Origin: Clostridiales bacterium
GTDB taxonomy: Bacteria > Bacillota > Clostridia > Saccharofermentanales > Saccharofermentanaceae
Assembly: GCA_017545245.1 (NCBI GenBank)
Contig: JAFWPB010000065.1
Coordinates: 28,950 to 92,949 of the forward strand
Direction: 5' to 3'
Length of the DNA stretch: 64,000 bases
Of this stretch, positions 16,167 to 25,177 are shown in pieces. The notes below the pieces were generated by a model, which saw only the letters and a program-made list of their open reading frames with translations, was not told the origin of the DNA and ran no database searches. The first letter of the stretch is position 1; each line of letters starts with the position of its first letter. The position numbers and the translations under genes are program-made.

Positions 16167-16484
16167 ATGACTTTACTTGTTACTGTATTTGCAGCGATAA
16201 TCAGCTCGGTCGTATGGTATAAAAACGCACCGAGAGACGAAATGAAGGTCGGTACATTGGCCTTGATCTACTGGGGCGCTTCCCTGATGTGGACCGTTGA
16301 TGCGATCTTCGAGTACGCCGAATTGAAAGAAGAATACTTCTCTCCGGCAGCAGCTGATATGCTGAATGATTTCTTCCTTGGACTGACCGTCGTCGCGCTG
16401 GGTCTCATCATCTGGCTGGTCACGCTCCTGATCAAGGACCCGAAGGGCGTCGTCAAGAAGGCTCTTCTTTCCAAGAAAAGCTGA
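16167..16484 (+). CDS. Small membrane protein of unknown function
   Basis: A 105-residue protein with three predicted membrane segments: residues 1-17 (TLLVTVFAAIISSVVWY), about 28-47 (VGTLALIYWGASLMWTVDAI) and about 69-88 (FFLGLTVVALGLIIWLVTLL). A basic KDPKGVVKKALLSKKS tail would lie in the cytoplasm. It follows the preceding small membrane gene closely and is followed by a terminator, so the two form a short transcript. A partner role in a membrane complex is an inference from context only. Confidence 0.7.
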   Translation: MTLLVTVFAAIISSVVWYKNAPRDEMKVGTLALIYWGASLMWTVDAIFEYAELKEEYFSPAAADMLNDFFLGLTVVALGLIIWLVTLLIKDPKGVVKKALLSKKS

Positions 16485-16503
16485 TTAACATTGTTACAAA
16501 TGG

Positions 16504-16536
16504 CGGCTTCGCGGGATTTCCGCGGAGCCGTTTTTT
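16504..16536 (+). terminator. Rho-independent terminator directly before larB
   Basis: An 11-bp stem, CGGCTTCGCGG with CCGCGGAGCCG (one G-T pair), around a five-base loop and followed by six T. The T run touches the larB ribosome site AAAGGAG (16537-16543), so it may also act as an attenuator. Confidence 0.8.
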
Positions 16537-16548
16537 AAAGGAGCATTT

Positions 16549-17304
16549 ATGCACTCAGAAGTAAAAACTATTCTCGAGAAAGTCAGTCAGGGTGATCTCT
16601 CTGTAGATGAAGCACTCCTTCAGCTGAAACTTGCCCCCTACGAAGACATCGGATTTGCCAAAGTCGACCTCCACAGGAAGGTCCGTCAGGGCATGGCCGA
16701 AGTCATTTATGGTGCCGGAAAAACTCCGGAGCAGATGACAAAGATCCTCGATGTCATGATCGCCGCAGGACAAAACCGTGTCCTGATCACCCGGCTTTCG
16801 AAAGAGGCATATCTGGAAATTTCGAAAACACATCCGCTTACTTATTATGAAGAAGCCAAGATTGGATTCACAGGAGAGATCCCTCAGCCGGACGGCATCG
16901 GTAAGATCGTCGTGGCTACCGGCGGTACTTCCGATCTTCCGGTTGCAGAAGAAGCGGCCCTCACTGCAGAAGTGTTTGGAAATGAGGTCGTCAGACTGTA
17001 CGATGTCGGCGTTGCCGGACTGCATCGTCTTCTGGATAAGAAGGAAGAGATCATGTCGGCAAGTGTCATCATTGCAATTGCCGGTATGGAAGGCGCGCTG
17101 GCGAGTGTAGTCGGCGGACTTGCTGACTGCCCGGTCATCGCCGTGCCGACCAGCGTCGGATACGGCGCCGCTTTTGAAGGATTATCCGCACTTCTGTCCA
17201 TGCTCAATTCCTGCGCCAGCGGGGTTTCTGTAGTCAATATCGACAATGGATTTGGTGCCGGCTATCTGGCCAGCATGATCAACCACATGGAGGCAAAAAA
17301 ATGA
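16549..17304 (+). CDS. larB: LarB, nickel-pincer cofactor biosynthesis protein
   Basis: A 251-residue LarB protein, full length. LarB carboxylates and hydrolyses nicotinic acid adenine dinucleotide, the first step towards the nickel-pincer nucleotide of lactate racemase. The C-terminal AIR-carboxylase-like (PurE-type) domain is clear: VVATGGTSDLPVAEEAALTAE, VGVAGLHRL, IAIAGMEGALASVVGGL and PVIAVPTSVGYGAAFEGLSALLSMLNSCASGVSVVNIDNGFGA. AAAGGAG precedes the ATG by five to six bases. The gene overlaps larC by four bases (ATGA), so the two are co-translated. Neither LarE nor LarA is in the window. Confidence 0.93.
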   Translation: MHSEVKTILEKVSQGDLSVDEALLQLKLAPYEDIGFAKVDLHRKVRQGMAEVIYGAGKTPEQMTKILDVMIAAGQNRVLITRLSKEAYLEISKTHPLTYYEEAKIGFTGEIPQPDGIGKIVVATGGTSDLPVAEEAALTAEVFGNEVVRLYDVGVAGLHRLLDKKEEIMSASVIIAIAGMEGALASVVGGLADCPVIAVPTSVGYGAAFEGLSALLSMLNSCASGVSVVNIDNGFGAGYLASMINHMEAKK

Positions 17305-18611
17305 AAACGTTATATATCGACTGTTCGATGGGTGCTGCCGGCGATATGCTGACAGCCGCTCTTCTGGAGCTTCTCCCCGATCGTGACGCATTCCTTGCAA
17401 AATTGAATTCACTCGGCATCCCCGATGTTCTGTATTCCATCCAAAGCGTGCAGAAATGCGGGATCACCGGTACACACGTCTCGGTAACGGTTGCCGGTCA
17501 GGAAGAAGACGAGCATATGCACGACCACCATCACGAGTGCGGGCACGAACACAGCCATGAACATTCTCATGAACACGAACATGACCACGAGCACACGCAT
17601 GACCATGACGATCATCATGCGCACTCACATCACCATAGCAGCCTTCATGACATCGAGCATATCGTGCGTGACCACCTTCGTCTTCCGACACTGGTTGCGC
17701 TTGATGTGATGGCTGTTTATGAAGAGATCGCCGAAGCCGAGAGCCATGTGCATGGTGTGCCGGTCAAGGAGATCCACTTCCATGAAGTCGGAACTATGGA
17801 CGCCGTCGCGGATATTACGGCTGTCTGCCTCCTGATGAATGCAATCAAGCCGGATGAAGTAGTCGTCTCTCCGATCCATGTTGGAAGCGGACAAGTGCGC
17901 TGTGCACACGGGATCCTCCCTGTTCCGGCACCCGCAACAGCTTACATCCTGAAAGGCGTGCCGACATATGGAGGTAATATCAACGGCGAACTCTGCACAC
18001 CGACCGGAGCCGCGCTGCTCAAGCACTTTGCGACACGCTTCGGTCCGATGCCTAAGATGATCACAAAATCGATTGGATATGGTATGGGTAAGAAAGATTT
18101 CCCACAGGCCAACTGCGTCCGCGCCATGCTAGGAGAATCATTCTCCGACAACTCTGCTCATGAAGAAACGCCTTCGAAAGTACTCGATGATAGTGTTATC
18201 GAGCTATCCTGCAACGTTGACGACATGACAGCAGAAGCAATCGGATTTGCGATGGAGCGTCTTTTTGAGGCAGGCGCAAATGAAGTCTATACTGTTCCGG
18301 CAGGCATGAAAAAGTCCCGTCCGGGCATACTGCTGCGAGTGCTTTGTCGTCCGGAAGAGAAAGAAAAGATGGTACGTCTTCTCTTCCAGCATACGACCAC
18401 GATCGGGATCCGTGAACTGGTCTTTTCCCGATATGTTCTGGACCGCAAAGTGGAAACGATCGACACTTCCTTCGGACCTGTCCGCCGTAAAGTCTCAAGC
18501 GGATATGGTGTGACCCGGACCAAATTCGAATACGAGGATATAGCTCGTATCGCAAGGGAGAAGGGCCTCAGTCTGGCGGAAGTGGAGAAAAAGATTCTGG
18601 AGGATTCGTGA
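17301..18611 (+). CDS. larC: LarC, nickel insertion protein
   Basis: A 436-residue LarC, which inserts nickel into the sulfurated pincer nucleotide made by LarB and LarE. The N-terminus MKTLYIDCSMGAAGDML and the KEIHFHEVGTMDAVADI segment are typical, and a His-rich stretch at about residues 71-116 alternates with Asp and Glu, probably for nickel capture. Lactobacillus plantarum splits larC into two frames joined by programmed frameshifting; here it is one uninterrupted frame. The C-terminal half contains ELSCNVDDMTAEAIGFAMERLFEAGA and RKVSSGYGVTRTKFEYED. It starts at ATG 17301 inside the larB stop. Confidence 0.93.
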   Translation: MKTLYIDCSMGAAGDMLTAALLELLPDRDAFLAKLNSLGIPDVLYSIQSVQKCGITGTHVSVTVAGQEEDEHMHDHHHECGHEHSHEHSHEHEHDHEHTHDHDDHHAHSHHHSSLHDIEHIVRDHLRLPTLVALDVMAVYEEIAEAESHVHGVPVKEIHFHEVGTMDAVADITAVCLLMNAIKPDEVVVSPIHVGSGQVRCAHGILPVPAPATAYILKGVPTYGGNINGELCTPTGAALLKHFATRFGPMPKMITKSIGYGMGKKDFPQANCVRAMLGESFSDNSAHEETPSKVLDDSVIELSCNVDDMTAEAIGFAMERLFEAGANEVYTVPAGMKKSRPGILLRVLCRPEEKEKMVRLLFQHTTTIGIRELVFSRYVLDRKVETIDTSFGPVRRKVSSGYGVTRTKFEYEDIARIAREKGLSLAEVEKKILEDS

Positions 18612-18644
18612 ATCATCTGTCACCATGACATGTCAATTATCCAT

Positions 18645-18650
18645 TATAAT
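18645..18650 (+). promoter_or_regulatory. Possible -10 box of the S37 peptidase gene
   Basis: TATAAT 35 bases before the ATG, with no good -35. The perfect palindrome TGACATGTCA lies just upstream at 18626-18635 and could be an operator. Confidence 0.4.
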
Positions 18651-18685
18651 GATGTCATTAACAGAATCTACACGAGGTGACACAC

Positions 18686-20317
18686 ATGGCATTTAAAAGA
18701 CTTTCCTGCATCGCACTTTCTGCTATGCTTCTTCTCAGCATGAGCGGATGCAGGACAAAAAACAGCGATTCTTCTACAAGGACAACATATTCTGCAACTA
18801 CGACAACATCGGAATCAGAAGAAAGTTCGACAGAGCCTTCTGAAACAGAACCAACTACATCGGAATCTACTTCGGAATCCACGACAGAAGAAACTACTTC
18901 AGCAACCACGACCACTGAAACCACGGAATCGACTACACCTGCTTCTATCCCGTCTGATGCTTCACTGGAAGAGAAGCTGCGCCAGCTGGACCGGGTAAAG
19001 TCCGTAAAAGAGGTCACGACTCCGGATGGTATGAAGATACAGTATAAAGCGAAATACTCCGTTGTTTTCGATATGCCACTCGACTGGAAGAATCCGGACG
19101 CTGGTTCTTTTCCATTACGGACAACTTTCATCTATGTCGATGACAAGGCATCCAACACCTTCTTGTGTAACGGATACAATCTCTATGACATGGAAATCGA
19201 CCTTCCGTATGACAACCGATGCGAACTTGCTTTTGACTACAATACAAACCAGGTCCTGGCCGAGCACCGCTTTTTTGGTCAGTCCGTACCGGACGGGCTT
19301 TCTATTGACAGTCTGAAATACTGGGATTATCTGACTGCGGAAAATGCTGCGGAAGATTTCCATTTTATCATCTCGCAGTATAAGAGTATCTTCTCCGGGA
19401 AGTGGGCCTTTACAGGCGCCAGTAAAGGAGGCCAGCTTACACATGTACAGTCCTATCTCCATCCGGAAGATGCAGATGTGTACGTCTCATTCGTAGCCCC
19501 AGGCGGTTCTGCGCAGGATGCACCCGGCTTCTTTGATTTCATTTATAACGAGATCGGCGATGACGATTATGGTAAGGACCGGGCAAAAAAATACCGCGAC
19601 ATGGTACTGCAGTTGCAGGTCGAGGCGATCAAGCACCGCGATGTGCTTGCACCAAAGTATTACCAGCAAGGCCTCTCCGATGGTTGCATCTTTTCCGATT
19701 ATGTCACAGCAGATATTCTCTTTGACATGGCGGTACTGGAATTTGCCACTATCACCTGGCAGTACTATCCGGATTTCAGCGCGATCGAAGGTACACTCGG
19801 CGCGAAAGATGGTCCGGAATCAGAGTATCTGGATTTGATCTACCAGCTGATCTACAACGCCAATCATCCGGATGTCTGGGCACACAATTCCGAATATTTC
19901 GCCTACTACGTACAGGCTGCAAAGCAGAACGGAGAACATGAGTATGATTTCTCTTTCCTTCGTGAAGCGTTGGAAAAGGACGGTTCTGGTGCCAAACTTG
20001 TTATCACGGAGGATATGGAGCAGGGCCTTCTGTACCGCATGGTCTTCACTCCGGAACAGCTTGAAGCCTTCACTTTTGATGACACGTTATATAACAACAT
20101 GGTCAAGTGGTCTCATGAAACCAAGAACACCGTGATCATGGTCTACGGCGGCCGTGATGTCTGGTATTCCATGCGTCTTCCGGATGTGACGGATAATGAA
20201 AACATTCACATCTTCACGATTCCGTCCTCATCGCACATAGCTAGTTCAGTATTCCTTTCTCCGGAGATGTTGAAAGAATATAATGACATTCTTACCCCTA
20301 TCCTGAAATGGGAGTAA
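18686..20317 (+). CDS. Peptidase S37 family (PS-10-type) secreted lipoprotein
   Basis: A 543-residue lipoprotein with MSGC lipobox (Cys near residue 22), then an 80-residue Ser/Thr/Glu linker that would hold the enzyme away from the membrane. The body matches S37 tripeptidyl aminopeptidases: VLAEHRFFGQSVPDG and WAFTGASKGGQ. The triad can be placed as Ser246 (GASKGG), Asp491 (YGGRDVWY) and His517 (SSSHIAS), all in the expected order. It should cleave peptides outside the cell. I use the ATG at 18686, with GAGGTG six bases upstream, rather than a GTG three codons earlier. Its 3' end overlaps the convergent hydrolase gene by 112 bases. Confidence 0.85.
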   Translation: MAFKRLSCIALSAMLLLSMSGCRTKNSDSSTRTTYSATTTTSESEESSTEPSETEPTTSESTSESTTEETTSATTTTETTESTTPASIPSDASLEEKLRQLDRVKSVKEVTTPDGMKIQYKAKYSVVFDMPLDWKNPDAGSFPLRTTFIYVDDKASNTFLCNGYNLYDMEIDLPYDNRCELAFDYNTNQVLAEHRFFGQSVPDGLSIDSLKYWDYLTAENAAEDFHFIISQYKSIFSGKWAFTGASKGGQLTHVQSYLHPEDADVYVSFVAPGGSAQDAPGFFDFIYNEIGDDDYGKDRAKKYRDMVLQLQVEAIKHRDVLAPKYYQQGLSDGCIFSDYVTADILFDMAVLEFATITWQYYPDFSAIEGTLGAKDGPESEYLDLIYQLIYNANHPDVWAHNSEYFAYYVQAAKQNGEHEYDFSFLREALEKDGSGAKLVITEDMEQGLLYRMVFTPEQLEAFTFDDTLYNNMVKWSHETKNTVIMVYGGRDVWYSMRLPDVTDNENIHIFTIPSSSHIASSVFLSPEMLKEYNDILTPILKWE

Positions 20318-21387
20318 GATAACGCTGTGATGAATTCTTCGATGACTGCCCGTGTCGTAAATGCTTCTGGGATCTGCGTCATCGGATACACGTGGAAAAG
20401 CCCCTCACCTACGACCATCTGTACGTGATGCCCTTCCGCCTTCAGTTTTTCATAAAGGAGATTCGTGTCCGGGTACATGATCTCTTCTGTTCCGCAGATG
20501 AGAAGTGTATCCGGCATTTCTTTTTCGTTTCCAAAAGAACCGTAGATCGGGCTGACGCGGTAGTCTTTGACATCGAGGTCATCGGCCCACATCTTGCCGA
20601 GAAGAGTCAGTCCATACACGCCCAGAAGCCGGTCTCTGTCTTCGTAGTTTTTGATATCGGGATTAGACAGCGTGACATCCAGCCACGGGCAGATCAGGAC
20701 CATCTTGTCTGGTGTCTTCATGCCCAGTTCACGGAGATACAAAGTAAAGCCCAGCGCCAGCCCCCCGCCCGCGGAATCACCCATGATCACCAGTTCTTTT
20801 CCCTCGGAAAGAAGATCCTGATACACTTCCAGAAGGAATTCGTAGGCGTCGGTGCAGGTGCCGTTATAGATCGGCCGGTAAAGGGGGATATCGACTCTCG
20901 CACGGGTCGTCATGGCAATCTCATCACACAGACGGGCCGTCGACTTCGGCATATCCATGATATAGCCTCCGCCATGCACGAAAAGCACTATTCTCTCGTA
21001 GGATTCTTTATACGCAGGATCCGTCAGCGCATACACCTGATCCTCGCCATATTTGCGGATGGAGATCGTAGAACTGACTTCCGCATCTGCCGGCCATCCG
21101 GAGTATCCGCGGCCTTCGTAGGACTGTATGTCTTTCTCTACCACACCGGGCCGGTACGCAGCACGTCCGCGCGTCGTGTAGTCGACGGCATCGTAGATAT
21201 CCTGCCCGAGGTCACTGATCTTCATGCCGATCTTATCCGGGTCAGAATAAGTAAAAGTCGGAACCGTTCCTTCGTAGTCTTCCGAAGAAGAATTCCGCCT
21301 GGAAACCGAGCGCGTAATCATCATGACCGCCAGGATCACGGAGAAAACGAGCAGCAGTACGAGTTCAGGCAAGAACCTTTTCTTCAT
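20206..21387 (-). CDS. Alpha/beta hydrolase (HSL-type esterase), membrane-anchored
   Basis: A 393-residue alpha/beta hydrolase. A single N-terminal membrane helix (residues 6-25) is followed by the hormone-sensitive-lipase layout: the oxyanion motif VHGGGYIMD, the nucleophile elbow GDSAGGGLALG, and a late GLFHVYPM with the catalytic His. The acid position reads CGTEEIMYPD, where many members have Asp. It follows the fumarase beta gene by nine bases and is probably last in the buk operon. The final 37 residues are encoded antisense to the S37 peptidase end and extend past the usual family end, possibly through loss of an earlier stop. The ester substrate is unknown. Confidence 0.85.
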   Translation of the reverse strand: MKKRFLPELVLLLVFSVILAVMMITRSVSRRNSSSEDYEGTVPTFTYSDPDKIGMKISDLGQDIYDAVDYTTRGRAAYRPGVVEKDIQSYEGRGYSGWPADAEVSSTISIRKYGEDQVYALTDPAYKESYERIVLFVHGGGYIMDMPKSTARLCDEIAMTTRARVDIPLYRPIYNGTCTDAYEFLLEVYQDLLSEGKELVIMGDSAGGGLALGFTLYLRELGMKTPDKMVLICPWLDVTLSNPDIKNYEDRDRLLGVYGLTLLGKMWADDLDVKDYRVSPIYGSFGNEKEMPDTLLICGTEEIMYPDTNLLYEKLKAEGHHVQMVVGEGLFHVYPMTQIPEAFTTRAVIEEFITALSYSHFRIGVRMSLYSFNISGERNTELAMCDEDGIVKM

Positions 21388-21396
21388 CTTTGCACC

Positions 21397-21978
21397 TTAC
21401 TTGATCAGATTATCGAAACGTTCCTTGAAGATCTTCTTATTATTCTCGAAAAGATTGTTTCCCTGCGTGTCGATGGAAACGATCAGCGGGCCAAACTCCT
21501 TGACCTTCATGATCCAGAGTGCCTCCGGCATACCGAAGTCCATCCACTCGACATCGACCAGTTCTTCAACTTCCTGTGCAGCCACGACCGCACAGCCACC
21601 CGGAAATGCGCAGTGGATCGCACCGAATTTCTTGCATGCTTCGGTGGTCTTTTCCATCATGCCGCCCTTACCGATCACGAGACGAACACCGGTCTTCTCG
21701 ATAAAGTCCGCTTCCGCCGATTCCATTCTGCGGCTGGTCGTTGGTCCGACCGATACCATATACTGTTTGCCGTTCTCATCTTTTCCGACGATTGGGCCGG
21801 CATGGAAGATCGCGCCTTCCTTGAGGTCGACTTTCGTCGGCAGGATGCCCTCCTGTACGACACGGCGGTGGCCGCTGTCACGGCAGGTGGAAAGATAGCC
21901 TGTCAGATAGACGGTATCGCCGATCTTCAGGTCCTTGATCTGGTCATAGGAAATAGGAGTCGTCAGTACTTTTTTCAT
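21397..21978 (-). CDS. Class I fumarate hydratase, beta (C-terminal) subunit
   Basis: A 193-residue beta subunit of the two-subunit iron-sulfur fumarase / tartrate dehydratase family. The [24 protein letters not shown] start, [29 protein letters not shown] and the [35 protein letters not shown] stretch are characteristic. It works with the alpha subunit encoded four bases upstream to interconvert fumarate and malate. I choose ATG 21978 (GGAGG nine bases upstream); the longer frame overlaps the alpha gene. Tartrate dehydratase cannot be excluded by sequence alone, but the metabolic neighbours favour fumarase. Confidence 0.88.
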   Translation of the reverse strand: MKKVLTTPISYDQIKDLKIGDTVYLTGYLSTCRDSGHRRVVQEGILPTKVDLKEGAIFHAGPIVGKDENGKQYMVSVGPTTSRRMESAEADFIEKTGVRLVIGKGGMMEKTTEACKKFGAIHCAFPGGCAVVAAQEVEELVDVEWMDFGMPEALWIMKVKEFGPLIVSIDTQGNNLFENNKKIFKERFDNLIK

Positions 21979-21982
21979 CGTC

Positions 21983-22882
21983 TTACACCTCCAAAGATTT
22001 CTTGTGGGACAGGATCTCAAAAGACAGATCCTCGTGGATGATCATCTCACCACGACGTGTTGCCCAGCAGCCGGTCGTAATACCCACGCCGAGTGTGGCC
22101 GGGTGATGGGCCGCTGCTTCGATATTGACGCTCAGCACGGTGTTGCTGCCACCGAAACCAAGAGGCGCAATGCCAAGGGAATTGAGACCATCACGGATCT
22201 CGTCCTCGAGCTTGGCCACTTTTTCATACTTGGAATGTGTTCCGATCGGACGGAGAAGTGCTTTTTTCGAAAGCATCGCGGAAGTTGCCGCACAGGTACC
22301 CAGACCGATACCTAAGCAAAGCGGCGGGCACGCATTCGCGCCCCAGTCCAGGATCGTCTGGTAGACGAACTTCTTGATGCCTTCCACACCTTCAAGAGGC
22401 ATCAGGACTTTGCTTCTGCCCGGGAGTGAGCATCCGCCGCCGGCCATATACATTCTGAGGCGCAGATCGGTTCCTCCAGGAACCAGTTCATATTCGATAT
22501 AAGGTGCACCATAGCCGGTGTTGTCGCCGGTATTGTGCTCCGCAAGAGGCTCTACTACATTTGGACGAAGAGGTGTCTCGAGCGTGGCTTTTCGAGCTGC
22601 TGTCACAATCACATCCTCAATCTCATCGAGATACGGGAACTTCGTTCCGACCTCAACAAAATACTGAAGTACACCTGTGTCCTGACAAAGCGGACGGTGT
22701 AATTTCTTCGCAAGAGAAATATCCTCGAGCATGCAGTTATACATCGTCTTTGCATTCTCGATCTTCTCTACTTCCGCCAGATGATGGAGCTGTGCTTCCA
22801 CATCGTCCGGAAGGTAGATACCTGTCATCGCCGTAAAATCCTGGACCGTCTTGATCCATTGCTGCTTTTTTGCCTCGTCCAT
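21983..22882 (-). CDS. Class I fumarate hydratase, alpha (N-terminal) subunit
   Basis: A 299-residue alpha subunit that carries the 4Fe-4S cluster. Three probable ligands are Cys in RPLCQDTGV, in NACPPLCLG and in GLGTCAATS. The late [44 protein letters not shown] segment is typical of the anaerobic two-subunit fumarases. The cluster is oxygen-labile, in line with an anaerobe. ATG 22882 is preferred over one five codons earlier because GAGGGAG precedes it. Its stop is four bases before the beta subunit gene, and the phosphotransacetylase gene ends 25 bases upstream. Confidence 0.88.
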   Translation of the reverse strand: MDEAKKQQWIKTVQDFTAMTGIYLPDDVEAQLHHLAEVEKIENAKTMYNCMLEDISLAKKLHRPLCQDTGVLQYFVEVGTKFPYLDEIEDVIVTAARKATLETPLRPNVVEPLAEHNTGDNTGYGAPYIEYELVPGGTDLRLRMYMAGGGCSLPGRSKVLMPLEGVEGIKKFVYQTILDWGANACPPLCLGIGLGTCAATSAMLSKKALLRPIGTHSKYEKVAKLEDEIRDGLNSLGIAPLGFGGSNTVLSVNIEAAAHHPATLGVGITTGCWATRRGEMIIHEDLSFEILSHKKSLEV

Positions 22883-22907
22883 AGCGTTCTCCCTCAATTT
22901 CTCATTC

Positions 22908-23903
22908 TCAGCAGGTTGCCTGTACCGCTGTCATAGCGACAGTGTTTACGATGTCCTCGACAGAGCATCCACGGGACAGGTCGTTACACGGCTTGGCCAG
23001 ACCCTGAAGTACCGCAAAGCAATCTGCGTTGCCGATACGCTGTGTGATCTTGTAGCCGATGTTGCCCGCCTGCAGATCCGGGAAGATCAATACATTCGCA
23101 CGGCCTGCAACAGGGCTTCCCGGTGCTTTGGAAGCACCAACGGACGGAACCAACGCTGCATCAAACTGCATCTCGCCATCCAGAAGGAGATCCGGAGCCA
23201 GTTCGTGTGCGATCTTTGTTGCTTCCTGAACTTTGGTTACCAGATCGTGCTTGGCACTGCCCTTCGTGGAGAAGGAAAGAAGTGCAACTCTCGGCTCCTC
23301 AATACCGCAGAGGACTCTCGCCGTCTCTGCTGCCGATACTGCGATCTGCGCCAGTTCCTGCGCATTCGGGCAAGGATTGACGACGCAGTCTGCATACACC
23401 AGAAGGCCATCCTCACCGAGCTCCTTGTTCGGGCACTCCATCAGGAAGCTGCTGGACACGATCGACATGCCCGGCTTTGCCTTGATGATCTGCAGTGCAG
23501 GACGAAGCATATCGCCTGTCGTATGTACCGCACCGGAAACGAGACCGTCTGCCTCACCGAGCTTGACCATCATGATGCCGAAATACATCGGATCCGCTAC
23601 CAGCTGCGCTGCACCCTCTTCGGTTACGCCCTTTGCTTTTCTCAGCTCGAAAAGCTCTTGTGCATAACCTTTTGCTTTCTCACTTGTGGCCGGGTCGATC
23701 GTTTCGATCCCGGAAATATCTACGCCCTGCTCGGCAGCAACTGCAGCGATCTTGTCCGCTGCACCAAGAAGGATCGGGGTAGCCAGACCCTCTTTCACGA
23801 TCTGCGCCGCCGCTTTGACTGTACGAGGTTCATCGCCCTCCGGCAGTACGATCTTCTTCACGTTAGCACGTGCCTTGTTCTTGATTTTTTCCAGCATACT
23901 CAT
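22908..23903 (-). CDS. pta: Phosphate acetyltransferase, copy next to butyrate kinase
   Basis: A 331-residue Pta of normal single-domain length. It transfers the acyl group between CoA and phosphate. Signature segments are KIVLPEGDEPRTVKAA, EADGLVSGAVHTTGDMLRPALQII, GEMQFDAALVPSVGASKAPGSPVAGRANVLIFPDLQAGNIGYK and the end NDLSRGCSVEDIVNTVAMTAVQA. It is the acetyl type by sequence, not the shorter phosphate butyryltransferase, yet it lies 24 bases downstream of buk. It may therefore use butyryl- or propionyl-CoA, or serve acetyl-CoA separately. ATG 23903 has AGGAGG eight bases upstream. A second pta lies at 28930-29925. Confidence 0.9.
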   Translation of the reverse strand: MSMLEKIKNKARANVKKIVLPEGDEPRTVKAAAQIVKEGLATPILLGAADKIAAVAAEQGVDISGIETIDPATSEKAKGYAQELFELRKAKGVTEEGAAQLVADPMYFGIMMVKLGEADGLVSGAVHTTGDMLRPALQIIKAKPGMSIVSSSFLMECPNKELGEDGLLVYADCVVNPCPNAQELAQIAVSAAETARVLCGIEEPRVALLSFSTKGSAKHDLVTKVQEATKIAHELAPDLLLDGEMQFDAALVPSVGASKAPGSPVAGRANVLIFPDLQAGNIGYKITQRIGNADCFAVLQGLAKPCNDLSRGCSVEDIVNTVAMTAVQATC

Positions 23904-23927
23904 AGTTGATTCCTCCTTGTTATCTTC

Positions 23928-25052
23928 TTACAGATCCAGTCCTTCAAAGCCGTCCCAGACCGGTTTTCCGGTATAGGTCAGCGGAGTGATCTTACCCTGC
24001 ATGACTTTCAGTGCCGGGAGTGCGAGCGCCTCCTGCTCCATCTCACCCGGATAATCGAAGATCGGAGCGATCCAGCCGCAGCGTTTCTCGATCGTTGCCT
24101 TGACATCGGCAAAGCGGAGAAGTCCGCCGGTCAGGAGAATGCCATCGACCTTACCGCACAGTACGCAGCTCATCTCACCGATCATTTTGCAGATCTGATA
24201 CAGCATCGTGTTCCAGACAAGGTCTGCTTTTCTGTCGCCCTTTTCGAGCAAGTCATGGATCGTGTCTGCATTCGCTGTTCCGAACAGGTCAACAAAGCCG
24301 CCTGCACGGGAGCAGCGGAGACGTACATCGTCTACGGAATGCGCCTCGATATAATCGAGCAAAGACAATACCGGCACGCTGCCGATTCTTGTCGGTGTAA
24401 AAGCACCTTCGCCGTCAGCACCCATGTTACCGTCGACCATCTTGCCGTGATCGTGTGCGCTGACTGTAATGCCGCCATCGATGTGGGCAACAACAAAGTT
24501 GCAGTCCTCATAACGCTTGTTCAGAACATGCTCTGCGTGGTATTCCGCAACGGCTTTCTGATTCAATACATGAGAATGGGATACACGGTAGATGCCCTTG
24601 ATACCTGTAAGTCGGGCATAATCACCATACTCATCCACATTGGTAGGATTCAAAGTAAAGGCAGGCTTGTTGAACTCCTGCGCGAATTTCCAGGCAAGCA
24701 TGACACCGAGCTTTGCCGGGTGCTCACTGCCGCCGACAGCCGCTACTGTATCGTCGTAGAGCTTCTGGTCGATCTTCGTAATACCACCGGGCTGGGTGCA
24801 GGCAGAACCGCCACGGCCGACGAAAACGTCGATCTCCGAAGCTTCGTATCCTTCTTCTTTCAACATATTCAAGATGACTTCATAACGGAAGGGCATCTGG
24901 TCATTTACGTGCGGGAAGGAAAGCAATACATCCGCATCGTGGAAAAGACTCTTTTCAAATACCGAAGTTTCATTCTCAAAAAGGCTGACCTTGGTTGAGG
25001 TAGAACCCGGGTTAATGATCAATAACTTAAACTTCTTCTCTGTCGCTGTCAT
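23928..25052 (-). CDS. buk: Butyrate kinase
   Basis: A 374-residue butyrate kinase of the ASKHA fold, close to the usual 355-360. It turns butyryl phosphate and ADP into butyrate and ATP. Visible motifs include IINPGSTSTKVSLFENE at the start, GRGGSACTQPGGI, NPTNVDEY, HIDGGITVSAHDHG and the nucleotide-binding ILLTGGLLRF. ATG 25052 is favoured over an ATG two codons earlier by spacing to AGGAG. It is first in the leftward operon buk-pta-fumarase-hydrolase, with a promoter at 25089-25117. Branched-chain or propionate kinase activity is an alternative. Confidence 0.92.
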   Translation of the reverse strand: MTATEKKFKLLIINPGSTSTKVSLFENETSVFEKSLFHDADVLLSFPHVNDQMPFRYEVILNMLKEEGYEASEIDVFVGRGGSACTQPGGITKIDQKLYDDTVAAVGGSEHPAKLGVMLAWKFAQEFNKPAFTLNPTNVDEYGDYARLTGIKGIYRVSHSHVLNQKAVAEYHAEHVLNKRYEDCNFVVAHIDGGITVSAHDHGKMVDGNMGADGEGAFTPTRIGSVPVLSLLDYIEAHSVDDVRLRCSRAGGFVDLFGTANADTIHDLLEKGDRKADLVWNTMLYQICKMIGEMSCVLCGKVDGILLTGGLLRFADVKATIEKRCGWIAPIFDYPGEMEQEALALPALKVMQGKITPLTYTGKPVWDGFEGLDL

Positions 25053-25088
25053 GCACATATACTCCTGTCAACTAATATCACGAAAAGT

Positions 25089-25117
25089 ATTCTATACCGC
25101 CCCTCATGAGAATACAA
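25089..25117 (-). promoter_or_regulatory. Promoter of the buk operon
   Basis: Minus strand TTGTAT (25112-25117), 17-base spacer, TAGAAT (25089-25094), 37 bases before the buk ATG. Spacing is ideal and both boxes are moderate matches to the sigma-A consensus. Confidence 0.6.
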
Positions 25118-25177
25118 CGATTCGGCCGTCTTCCCGTAAAGAAAGGAAGAATTGATTCATGAATTATGCGCTTTTCT

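Noticed and set aside
17515..17640. His-codon-rich repeat that looks like a tandem repeat or CRISPR-like array
   Set aside because: It codes for the His-rich loop of LarC; there is no regular repeat and spacer structure.
20392..22041. Plus-strand open frame of 549 codons
   Set aside because: It is antisense to the esterase and fumarase beta genes, both of which carry clear family motifs; it has no ribosome site and no recognisable domain.
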